From Legionellaceae bacterium (GTDB lineage: Bacteria > Pseudomonadota > Gammaproteobacteria > Legionellales > Legionellaceae), in the NCBI GenBank assembly GCA_020831865.1, contig JAFIFT010000016.1, positions 86,780 to 135,000 of the forward strand: a stretch of DNA of 48,221 nucleotides, given 5' to 3'. Numbering within the stretch: the stretch's first letter is position 1; each line of letters begins with the position of its first letter. A program made the translations under genes and the position numbers. The notes beneath the pieces are model-generated. The model was not told the origin of the DNA, searched no databases, and saw only the letters and a list, made by a program, of their open reading frames with translations. Shown in pieces: positions 1 through 7,729 of the stretch.

Positions 1-869
1 AAGCACTCAATAACAACCGGAATGTATTGATCATCTCCCAGCATTCCCAACGATTGCACCGCAACATTGCGGACCAACCAATCACTATCATGCACCAGAG
101 ATTGCAAGGTCGCACCAGCTTTTTTTCTGTCAGTACCAGGTAGTATGCGAATGGCCGCGAGCCGCATGTTCTGATGCCCACCGATGCTATCGCGTTTGAC
201 CATCTCATAAAAAGTGGTATCACAACCGACATGCAACAATAGGTCATACATGATTTTTCGCAATTGCGAGTCATTGTGCTGGCGTAATTGTTGCAAAAGA
301 AAAGGCCGTATTGCTTTATTTTTATGAAAATTATCAATATAAATAATACGTTTGGAATGATCACAGCGCAACAATAGATTCAGGATAGCCTGATAAATCG
401 TCCAATCATTGGTAGAAGAGCCTAGCCGAGCTGCTTCGATACTGATAATCGGGATAGCATCATCAATGAGTCGTACAAGAGACGGGTAATGCTCTCTGCG
501 CAGACCATGCTTCAAAGCTGATAACAAAGTATATCGCTTTTGCCAGTTTTTCGAGAACTGATAGCGCTGTACTTTGGGTAAAATGACCTTTTCAATCAAC
601 GCCGTTTTTTGTGCTTTACTGAGCGCCTGTTGATTAACCAAGGTTAACAGCAGCTCTGGGGCGCCTATCCTATAAAACGGTCGACAAGCACCATCTTTTT
701 GATATTTGCTGAGCAAGCGCAGGTAGTGTTTCCTTTTATAGTGATCATAATAGGTGCGCAGGAGAAAGATGATTTTCGTCACATACACCAACACGATGAA
801 CAAAAACACCAGAGCGACTTCCACGATGATAAACGCAATGATACTCAGTTGCCCGGTACTATACATCAT
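1..869 (-). CDS. membrane-anchored HEAT-repeat protein (3' end beyond window)
   Basis: This reading frame starts at tandem ATG codons (869-867 and 866-864) and stays open to the left edge, giving 289 residues without a stop. Residues about 8-36 form one long hydrophobic segment, followed by a basic stretch. The rest is helical and ends in HEAT-like repeats (around 'DSDWLVRNVAVQSLGMLGDD'). It overlaps the end of the TPR/beta-barrel gene by 11 bases, so the two are probably translationally coupled. HEAT repeats usually serve as protein-protein scaffolds. By context I infer an inner-membrane partner of a polysaccharide export apparatus. The C-terminus and any enzymatic domain are out of view. 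Confidence 0.8.
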   Translation of the reverse strand, partial: MMYSTGQLSIIAFIIVEVALVFLFIVLVYVTKIIFLLRTYYDHYKRKHYLRLLSKYQKDGACRPFYRIGAPELLLTLVNQQALSKAQKTALIEKVILPKVQRYQFSKNWQKRYTLLSALKHGLRREHYPSLVRLIDDAIPIISIEAARLGSSTNDWTIYQAILNLLLRCDHSKRIIYIDNFHKNKAIRPFLLQQLRQHNDSQLRKIMYDLLLHVGCDTTFYEMVKRDSIGGHQNMRLAAIRILPGTDRKKAGATLQSLVHDSDWLVRNVAVQSLGMLGDDQYIPVVIEC

Positions 870-2694
870 CAAACCGATATTTCATGCCGAAATTCAGATA
901 CGCAATTTCCCGTTGGCGCTGGTTCAAAAATTTCTGATTTTGATACCCGCCCCCCAACTGAAGCAGCAGCGCCTGATTCAGTTTAATCTGTGTTCTCACC
1001 ATGATAATTTGCTCATGCACTCTGAAAAAATCGACGGTCGTTAAATCGAACAAGTCTGGCGAATAACCGGTAGAATAACTGAGTTCTATATATTGCTCAG
1101 GAGTGTCAAAATCATACTGCAGGCTTAAGCGATATAAAATAGAGTTCGGTCCTGATTTTGTTCGATAGATAAACGGTCGAAAGGCAAAGGAATAGGCCCC
1201 AACATAGGTCGTCATACTGGCAGTATAGGTATTGAAATAGGTCTTTGCAATTTTACGATACTCATTGCCGGCCGACACGGTGAAAACACCAAACAGATTC
1301 TGAAACATTTCTCCATAGACGGTATGATCGGCAAACAAGGCAGGCTTATTGGCATAAGAATAAGCGGTACTGAACCAGGTATCGCGATTGATGCGTGGAA
1401 GTATGGCGATACCACCCTGGGTAGCCTGCAAACCCAGACGACGGGCATAATTCATAATAAGGCCATAGCTGATATTTTCATCTTCCCGATATAAGGACAC
1501 GCTTGAAAAATTCCAGTATTGATCAGGAAGCGTAACATCCATCAGACTGGTTCCGGCAGAAAAAACATATCTGGGGAATGAGGGCGGCTGCGCTGTGCTC
1601 ACTTTGGGCAATAGCGCTGTGCGGTCAGGGGTTCTAGGCAGCGCCTCCCGCTCCAAAACACTCAGATTTTTTTGCAGTTCCAATGCGGGTTGGTAGGCTT
1701 TATCCATCACCAATATCCTGGCAATCTGTTGGCGTGCCGCCTTATAATCTTTATGTAAAATCGAAAGCTTTGCCTTAGCCATCCATAGGGGAAGGTGTTC
1801 AGGATGCTTCTGCAAACCCTGAGTGATCACCTCCCCTGCCAAGACATCCTCTCGCATGGCAAACAAGGTCGCAATCAGCGCTTCCCGAACCTCCAGATAC
1901 TCCGGATGGCTTTTCAAAATGAGTTGCAACTGCTCCCTCGACTGTCTGTACTTTTTTTGCTGATAATAGGATAAACCCAAATAATAGCGCACATCCACCG
2001 CATGGGGATGTGTCTTGAGATAACGCGTTCCTTCCTCGATCAGCCGTTCATATTGTTGGCGTTGATACCAGGATAAAAAGGCGGCCTCCGTCTCGGGCAA
2101 CCCCTCTGCTGTCAGACGAGCAGACTCGCTTGCCGTCTCTGGTATCAGCTGTTTTTGCAAATGCAGCGCCGGTTCATAGTCTGTTTTTATTTTTAATAAA
2201 TCACGCAAGGTTTGCTGTGCTTGTGTCTGCTTGTTTTGCATGATTTCCAATGAGGCTTTTTGATAGAGTAAAGCCACATTATCCGCATGACGCGAAACGC
2301 CATCCACGACCAGGGCATAAGCGGCAGCAGTATTTTTTTTTGCCCGGTAGCTGCGTACCATCAACAGGCGGACATCGAGATAATCCGGATACGCCGCTAA
2401 GGCGGGTTTGAGCACAGCAATAGCTCTGTCATAGTCCTTTAACTGATAATAGGCCAACCCGGTAAAATACCGAATATCCGGTACCTTTTCTCCCTGACGA
2501 AAATGCGCTTCTCCCTCCCGCACGACCGCTCGATAGTCTTTTTCTTGATATATTTTTTTTAATTGCTCGAGCGGGCTGTTAAAAATGGGGTACAGACGGC
2601 TTTCGCTCGTAGAGGCGATAACCGGATAGGACAGGAAGACTCCCGTAAAAAACCATGCTATCAACCATCCCTTTTTTACCATGCCGATGTCCAC
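859..2694 (-). CDS. periplasmic TPR protein with C-terminal YaiO-like outer-membrane beta-barrel
   Basis: A hydrophobic signal sequence (core 'WLIAWFFTGVFLSYPVIAS') is followed by TPR-type helical repeats over roughly residues 35-365. The last ~220 residues have the alternating aromatic pattern of a beta-barrel and end 'GMKYRFDDV', as in YaiO-family outer-membrane proteins. TPR-plus-barrel proteins such as PgaA and BcsC export polysaccharides; that role here is inference from the upstream sugar-nucleotide genes. The frame is open from a TTG at 2724. I chose GTG 2694 because AGAGGA lies nine bases upstream of it; ATG 2682 begins exactly at the signal peptide and is the alternative. The stop overlaps the HEAT-repeat gene. 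Confidence 0.8.
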   Translation of the reverse strand: MDIGMVKKGWLIAWFFTGVFLSYPVIASTSESRLYPIFNSPLEQLKKIYQEKDYRAVVREGEAHFRQGEKVPDIRYFTGLAYYQLKDYDRAIAVLKPALAAYPDYLDVRLLMVRSYRAKKNTAAAYALVVDGVSRHADNVALLYQKASLEIMQNKQTQAQQTLRDLLKIKTDYEPALHLQKQLIPETASESARLTAEGLPETEAAFLSWYQRQQYERLIEEGTRYLKTHPHAVDVRYYLGLSYYQQKKYRQSREQLQLILKSHPEYLEVREALIATLFAMREDVLAGEVITQGLQKHPEHLPLWMAKAKLSILHKDYKAARQQIARILVMDKAYQPALELQKNLSVLEREALPRTPDRTALLPKVSTAQPPSFPRYVFSAGTSLMDVTLPDQYWNFSSVSLYREDENISYGLIMNYARRLGLQATQGGIAILPRINRDTWFSTAYSYANKPALFADHTVYGEMFQNLFGVFTVSAGNEYRKIAKTYFNTYTASMTTYVGAYSFAFRPFIYRTKSGPNSILYRLSLQYDFDTPEQYIELSYSTGYSPDLFDLTTVDFFRVHEQIIMVRTQIKLNQALLLQLGGGYQNQKFLNQRQREIAYLNFGMKYRFDDV

Positions 2695-2914
2695 TTTCTG
2701 CCATCCTCTATTCGTCTCCTTCAATAGTAACGTTAAATCCAGGCTTTGGCTATTTTGAGTTCTGGCAGGGTTTGGGGCAGAAGATACTCAGGCATTGCAC
2801 GGACCGCAGGATTGCGTTCACCATAGACCCTGCGCAGAAAAAACGCCCGCCTTGCCGCATCGAAAACTCACATCCGCTGTGAGGAAGTAGAGATGCGGAC
2901 ACTCACCTGAAATA

Positions 2915-2929
2915 GGGCTTGATAAGCCC
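2915..2929 (-). terminator. small hairpin after the epimerase gene
   Basis: A perfect six-base-pair stem (gggctt / aagccc, three-base loop) lies just beyond the epimerase stop codon. On the transcribed strand it is followed only by TATTTC and not by a real T-run, so it is at best a weak terminator. The surrounding stretch 2695-2934 shows nothing else I can support. Confidence 0.35.
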
Positions 2930-2934
2930 GGACA

Positions 2935-3915
2935 TTAGAGCATACCAGCCTGACGCTTCATATCATGAATAATAGCTTGTAGCGTTTCTTCAATTCCCCA
3001 CTGGCAGGACTGGCCGCTAATCCGGCGAATTTTATCCAGATTTGGACGGCGGTATCCAATCACACTATAATCTTCCCCGTAAACCTCCCGGTAGCTTTTA
3101 AAGTCAAAGGTTGAATGCGAACCCGTCAGCTGTTTAATGAGGGTAGCCAACTGTAGAATACTGATTTCCATATCATTGCCCACATTGATAATCTCACCAA
3201 TGCTCACCGAGTTTTTACAAATCGCATCGAGCAACAGACAAACACGCTTCACGTCACAAAAACTTCGAATTTGCTGGCCATCGCCATGGATAGTCAGAGG
3301 CTCATGATGCAATGCCTGACCGATAAAACGCGGTACGACCATACCATAGCGGCCGGTTTGCCTTGGACCAATAGTATTAAATAAGCGAATGATAATAACG
3401 GGAACCTGCTTTTCTTTATAAAACGACATCGCCATGACTTCATTGCATAATTTACTGACATAGTATCCCGCATGACTTTTTTGCGAGGAATCTATTCGTA
3501 ACAGGTCATCTTCTGCAACCGCCGAGTGATGTGCGCCGTAGACTTCCGAACTGGAAGCCACAACGAAAAGTGGTTTGCGCGCAAGCCCTGCCATGATGTA
3601 CAACAGCCGATTGACAATGTCAATATTGGTGTGCATGGTGTCAATGGGATGCTGCAGCACATGGAACATCCCAACCTGAGCTGCCATATTGTACACAATA
3701 TCACTGTGCATTATGATACGATCCAAGCCCGCAAAGACCAGCGCATCTTCCGGATAAAAAGTCAGATTACTATGGTCAAACGCACTCAAATTGTCGAGGC
3801 TCCCACTGGATAAATTATCAACAACCGTAACCTGAGCCCCCTGCTGCAGATAATACTCGGTCAAATGCGAACCAATAAAACCTGCGCCACCAATAATTGC
3901 TATTTTCTGTTTCAT
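2935..3915 (-). CDS. NAD-dependent nucleotide-sugar epimerase/decarboxylase (extended SDR)
   Basis: An extended short-chain dehydrogenase of 326 residues. The Rossmann motif GGAGFIG is at residues 9-15, a serine cluster 'SSSEVYG' at 121-127, and the catalytic pair Y151-xxx-K155 follows. The 'RLFNTIGPRQ' and 'VVPRFI' motifs are typical of the UDP-glucose 4-epimerase / UDP-glucuronate decarboxylase group. It lies downstream of a UDP-sugar 6-dehydrogenase, so a UDP-uronic acid is a likely substrate, with epimerisation or decarboxylation as the reaction; sequence alone does not decide. The start ATG has a GGGGGAG ribosome-binding site. It probably supplies a sugar precursor to the polysaccharide machinery encoded next. 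Confidence 0.85.
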   Translation of the reverse strand: MKQKIAIIGGAGFIGSHLTEYYLQQGAQVTVVDNLSSGSLDNLSAFDHSNLTFYPEDALVFAGLDRIIMHSDIVYNMAAQVGMFHVLQHPIDTMHTNIDIVNRLLYIMAGLARKPLFVVASSSEVYGAHHSAVAEDDLLRIDSSQKSHAGYYVSKLCNEVMAMSFYKEKQVPVIIIRLFNTIGPRQTGRYGMVVPRFIGQALHHEPLTIHGDGQQIRSFCDVKRVCLLLDAICKNSVSIGEIINVGNDMEISILQLATLIKQLTGSHSTFDFKSYREVYGEDYSVIGYRRPNLDKIRRISGQSCQWGIEETLQAIIHDMKRQAGML

Positions 3916-3930
3916 GGTAACTCCCCCGAT

Positions 3931-4016
3931 ACGTCATCCTGAACGTAGTGAAGGATCTCAATTTGATTAAATCAGAGCCTAATTCAGGAGATCCTTCACT
4001 ACGTTCAGGATAACGT
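3931..4016. repeat. long inverted repeat (24-bp perfect arms, 29 bp with one mismatch)
   Basis: Arms 3936-3959 and 3988-4011 are exact reverse complements, separated by 28 bases. After one mismatch (3935/4012) the pairing continues four more bases to 3931 and 4016. The arm core 'atcctgaacgtagtgaagga' resembles dispersed palindromic repeats that I recall from several bacterial genomes. It fills most of the gap between the epimerase and dehydrogenase genes and would form a strong hairpin in either transcript. Confidence 0.9.
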
Positions 4017-4030
4017 TAGTTCGTTTTGCC

Positions 4031-5314
4031 CTATAATGTCCAGTAAGTGAGCTGTTGCGCCGTTAACGCTGGCTCTCCCGTAAAAACGGCAGGAATATCC
4101 ATCATCAATGCCGGTGTTTTCAATTTTTTTCGCAATACCTGAATACCATGATCGAGGTAAAATTGATGCCCCACGGTTAGAATGAGCACATCCAGCTCCA
4201 CAAGTTCCGAGTACGTTTTTAACTCAATGCCATATTTGTGTTTCAGCATATCCGGACAAGCATAGGGATCATGCACCATATACTCTATCTGGTACTCATT
4301 CAGTTCTTTCAGCAATTTCAAACTGAGGCTATTTCTGATATCCGAAACATTGGCTTTATAGCTGAGGCCTAACACGCCAACGCGCAGGTATTGAAAATCT
4401 ATGCGATGCGACACCAGATGTTTGAGCATTTCACTGATAATAAAACTGGTCATATCATCATTCACCCGCCTGGCCGCTAAAATTACATCGGCATGCACAC
4501 CGTGACGCTCCGCTTTGAAAGCCAGATACAGTGGATCGACAGAAATGCAATGCCCGCCGACCAGTCCGGGTTTGAAGTCGACAAAATTGCACTTGGTTTT
4601 GGCAGCGTCGATCACCTCTCTGGTATTGATATGCAACGCATGCATGATTTTGGCAAATTCATTCATAAAAGCTATATTGACATCACGCTGACTGTTCTCA
4701 AGAATTTTGGTAGCTTCAGCGGCCTTGATCCCAGATACCCGATGCACGGCTTGACAAATATTTTCATATAAGGCTGCCATTGCCTGCAGGGTTGCCTCAT
4801 TCTGCGCGCCAATGACCTTGACGACTTTTGCCAGGCTAAAGCGTGGGTCTTTCGGGCTAATACGTTCTGGAGAATAGCCGACATTAAAATCGCGGCCACA
4901 GTGTAAGCCGCTCTGCTGCTCCAGGATAGGGATACACACTTCCTCTGTAGCTCCCGGATACACGGTTGACTCATAGACGATGATATCGCCCTGTTTCAGG
5001 ATGGCCGCCAATTCGCGTGTAGCCGTTTCAACAAGACTGAGATCAGGAAGGCGATAAAAATACGCCGGTGTGGGCACCGTCACAATATAAAAGTCAGCGC
5101 CGGCAATATCCTGGATCTCATTGGTTAAGACAAGACGACTATCCTGCAGTGTGGCTTTCTCAATAATGCCATTCAAATCATGGGCCTGACGCAACTGCTT
5201 GATTCGACGTTTCGACGTATCATAGCCTATCACCGCATCACCGGATTGCGCGATGGCAATCAACAGCTCAATACCGACATATCCAAGTCCAACCACCGCA
5301 TAGCTCCGTTTCAT
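4031..5314 (-). CDS. UDP-sugar 6-dehydrogenase (WbpA/TviB-type)
   Basis: A nucleotide-sugar dehydrogenase of 427 residues that oxidises C6 of a UDP-hexose or UDP-HexNAc to the uronic acid with two NAD+. The N-terminal NAD motif GLGYVG is at residues 9-14. The central motif 'GLVGGHCISVDPLYL' holds the catalytic cysteine (about C256). 'STVYPGATEEVC' and 'GYSPERISPKD' favour the UDP-HexNAc dehydrogenase branch (WbpA/TviB/WbpO) over the UDP-glucose branch. ATG 5314 is preferred over an upstream TTG at 5320. The gene heads the polysaccharide locus and is followed by an epimerase-like gene, the same functional pairing as tviB-tviC. Confidence 0.87.
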   Translation of the reverse strand: MKRSYAVVGLGYVGIELLIAIAQSGDAVIGYDTSKRRIKQLRQAHDLNGIIEKATLQDSRLVLTNEIQDIAGADFYIVTVPTPAYFYRLPDLSLVETATRELAAILKQGDIIVYESTVYPGATEEVCIPILEQQSGLHCGRDFNVGYSPERISPKDPRFSLAKVVKVIGAQNEATLQAMAALYENICQAVHRVSGIKAAEATKILENSQRDVNIAFMNEFAKIMHALHINTREVIDAAKTKCNFVDFKPGLVGGHCISVDPLYLAFKAERHGVHADVILAARRVNDDMTSFIISEMLKHLVSHRIDFQYLRVGVLGLSYKANVSDIRNSLSLKLLKELNEYQIEYMVHDPYACPDMLKHKYGIELKTYSELVELDVLILTVGHQFYLDHGIQVLRKKLKTPALMMDIPAVFTGEPALTAQQLTYWTL

Positions 5315-5601
5315 TTTCAACCCAGATCTTCTGTTTCCTTTTTTATACTATAGTCTACCAGGGCATGATCGATGCATAGCGGCCAGCGCAAAACGGAATA
5401 TCCTGCACATCTGGGGGCGACAGCGCTGGTAGACCCGTGGTTCTAATTCGCTACCGTTAGGAGATGCGTAAACCACTCTCACTTTGGTGATTTACAGCAT
5501 GAGATACTCGCTGCATCAGAATGTTCCACGCATAGGTTGACGTACGGTTATCGCTGGCTTGTGATGCCCGGACGGACAAGATGGCTTTGCTGAACTTGTC
5601 T
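5315..5601. other. intergenic stretch with a spaced inverted repeat
   Basis: This holds no convincing gene. Nine-base arms gtctaccag (5353-5361) and ctggtagac (5426-5434) are perfect reverse complements, and a second nested pair (ccagcgc / gcgctgg) lies within them. On the minus strand the outer arm sits beside an AT-rich TATAGTATAA just upstream of the UDP-sugar dehydrogenase, a possible -10 region without a good -35. A short minus-strand frame over 5457-5660 overlaps the acyltransferase and is not supported. Confidence 0.5.
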
Positions 5602-6462
5602 CTAATTATCTTTAATTTTCCAGCGTTTATGAAACCATAACCATTGCTCCGGATGCGCACAGATGATCTGCTCCAACGCCTGATTGTAACGACAGGTATT
5701 ATGGTAAATCGCCTCTTGCAGGCTGTCTTTCTCTTCCCAGTTGAGCGGCTCCAGAAATTCTAACACATGCTGTTGATTAGGCAGCCTGTAGGAGGCCGCT
5801 GGAATGACGGCAACGCCGGTATGGCGGGCCAGGCTGGCCAAACTGCGATAGGTTCCGGCCTTGCGGCCGAAAAATTCCGCCGCGACCCCATCGCGATTCC
5901 CCAGGCAGGCGTGTTGATCGAGGACAAACACCACCGCGTGATTATGATCCAGCGCATCACAGACTTGTTGCAGGGAATTTTTTTTAGGAATGACTTTCAA
6001 ACCCGCCTGAAAGTAGCGGCGAAACAAGATTTTTTCAATCCACTGGGCACCACCCAGCGTTTTACGAATAAAATGAAACTGCCCCTGAAAGGCTTCAAAA
6101 TTGAGAATCCCACCGATAGGTGCAAACTCCCAGTTGCCAAAATGGCCGGTCAGTATCAAAACGCCCTTGCCCTTGCTCGCTTCTGCCAGCAATTGGTCAT
6201 AGCCTTTGACCTCGACACGGGCACGCAATTGTTCTGTGCTTAAAAAGCGCATGCTGATCATTTCTTTCAGCGAGCAGGCTAAATGCGTATAAAAGGCTTT
6301 CGCCAGCTTTTGCTGCCCGACCAAGTCCAACTCCTGCCCAAACGCCTGTTTGATATTTGCCTGTACAATCTTACGGCGCCAGGGCAGCATGTGGTAAAGA
6401 ATATGTCCCATCCAACTCACCGGCAGAGACTGTATTTTTTGCGCTAATTCAGACACAGGCAC
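5602..6462 (-). CDS. LpxL/HtrB-family lipid A acyltransferase (LpxXL-like)
   Basis: A 286-residue member of the LpxL/HtrB/MsbB acyltransferase family. It carries the catalytic HX4E motif in 'TGHFGNWEF' (H107, E112) and the family block 'VLDQHACLGNRDGVAAEFFG'. These enzymes move an acyl chain from ACP to a sugar-lipid acceptor at the inner membrane. It is the last gene of the fatty-acid cluster and overlaps the preceding ketosynthase by 14 bases, starting at GTG. The N-terminal membrane anchor is weak compared with E. coli LpxL. By analogy with rhizobial lpxXL I infer transfer of the very-long-chain product onto lipid A; another lipid acceptor is possible. Confidence 0.85.
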   Translation of the reverse strand: MPVSELAQKIQSLPVSWMGHILYHMLPWRRKIVQANIKQAFGQELDLVGQQKLAKAFYTHLACSLKEMISMRFLSTEQLRARVEVKGYDQLLAEASKGKGVLILTGHFGNWEFAPIGGILNFEAFQGQFHFIRKTLGGAQWIEKILFRRYFQAGLKVIPKKNSLQQVCDALDHNHAVVFVLDQHACLGNRDGVAAEFFGRKAGTYRSLASLARHTGVAVIPAASYRLPNQQHVLEFLEPLNWEEKDSLQEAIYHNTCRYNQALEQIICAHPEQWLWFHKRWKIKDN

Positions 6463-7729
6463 GCACCACCAGGGCGCTGTTCATACTGGCAAAGCCACGA
6501 TTAATAATTAAGGCACTGCTATGGGCCGGCAAGGCACGGGACGCGGCAGCAATGTCCAGGTGCTGACAATCGGCCGCCGCCTGCTCCACACCCGGAAGGC
6601 CAGGCAGTTGACCACAATTCAAGGCCTGGCAAGCTAACACGGTATCAAGCAGACCAGAACAGGTCAAAGTATGCCCCATCGCCCATTTAAAAGCCGTCAA
6701 CAGCGGTTGCCGCTCGCCAAAAACCTGCTTCAGCGCCCGCGCTTCCGAACAATCGGAACGAGGATTGCCATTACCGTGCGCAATCACACAGCCGATATCC
6801 GAGGGGGCAATCGCATACTGATCCAGGCATTGGGTCAGCATGGTACTTAATGGTGTGCCATCCGCATCAATACTGAACAGGCCATGGGCTTCGGTTTGCG
6901 TAGCCAACGCTGTGATTTCACCATAACAGTGTGCCTGGCGTTGTGCCACGGCTTCCTCACTTTCCAACACCAGAGCCGCTGCTCCTTCCGCCAGCACCGT
7001 ACCATCATGATCATGGGCAAAAGGACGCAGGCCGGTGCCTGAGATCAGACCCATTTTATCGTAATACAACAGAGCCTGGGGTTCAGCGCCCACATCATAA
7101 GCTACCACCACCGCTCGTTCGACCTGGCCTGTCCTGACTGCATGCGCCGCTTCAATCAGGGCCTGCATACCCCCTGCCGCATGATTGGTCACATTGTGAT
7201 TGGCTCCCTTAAACCCATAGTGTATACCCACATACGCCAAGACGTTATTGGGCAGGGTGCGCAACAGCCACATAGGGTGGACTTCCGTAAACAAATGCTC
7301 GGCAAAAGCCGACATATCGCCCTGACTTTTGGCCATCAGGGGTAAAAAATCGTACTGTTGAAAATATTTGTTCCCCGGTGAACCAACATAGACGCCCATC
7401 ATTTCATTCACGTCGGTCGCTGAGCTCGCCTCTTGGTCACGCCATTCGACTAGCCCGCTGTGCTGAATGGCTTGCATGGCAGCATTAATGCCGATGGCAT
7501 CCTGTCGTGCAATGACTTTGATTAGCTTACGGTCTGGTAAAGCCTTCGCCGGCACAAAGTCCGGCAGCTCACCAGCCAGACGGTGCGGCCAATTCGGCAG
7601 CTCATGTGCTGTCATGGGCGCAATAGCCGTTTTTCCCTGCAAAATACGTTGCCAATTCTCGTCCAGGGTTAAGCCGGCAGCACTCAGGGCACTTAAACCG
7701 GTAATAAAAACACGTTGCGGCATTGTCAT
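6449..7729 (-). CDS. ketosynthase-like protein with catalytic Cys replaced by His (KS-beta / chain-length-factor-like)
   Basis: A beta-ketoacyl-ACP synthase fold of 426 residues. The nucleophile motif, normally T-A-C-A-x-G, reads T-N-H-A-A-G (residues 181-186), so the Cys is His183 (codon 7181-7183, CAT). The two histidine positions remain (H318 in 'IAHGNGN' and H353 in 'MGHTLT'), though the first motif is degenerate. It overlaps the intact ketosynthase by four bases (ATGA), the arrangement of KS-alpha/KS-beta pairs. I infer a non-condensing partner that shapes the chain-length cavity or decarboxylates malonyl-ACP. The start ATG is preceded by a G-rich site. Confidence 0.87.
   Translation of the reverse strand: MTMPQRVFITGLSALSAAGLTLDENWQRILQGKTAIAPMTAHELPNWPHRLAGELPDFVPAKALPDRKLIKVIARQDAIGINAAMQAIQHSGLVEWRDQEASSATDVNEMMGVYVGSPGNKYFQQYDFLPLMAKSQGDMSAFAEHLFTEVHPMWLLRTLPNNVLAYVGIHYGFKGANHNVTNHAAGGMQALIEAAHAVRTGQVERAVVVAYDVGAEPQALLYYDKMGLISGTGLRPFAHDHDGTVLAEGAAALVLESEEAVAQRQAHCYGEITALATQTEAHGLFSIDADGTPLSTMLTQCLDQYAIAPSDIGCVIAHGNGNPRSDCSEARALKQVFGERQPLLTAFKWAMGHTLTCSGLLDTVLACQALNCGQLPGLPGVEQAAADCQHLDIAAASRALPAHSSALIINRGFASMNSALVVRACV

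Noticed and set aside
2579-2704. A 41-codon minus-strand frame with AAGGAG upstream, overlapping the signal peptide of the TPR/barrel gene in another frame
   Set aside because: It has no recognisable sequence, and the overlapping frame encodes a convincing signal peptide. Probably the chance use of a good ribosome-binding site.
5457-5660. A 67-residue minus-strand frame overlapping the 3' end of the acyltransferase
   Set aside because: No family resemblance, overlap with a well-supported gene and no ribosome-binding site.
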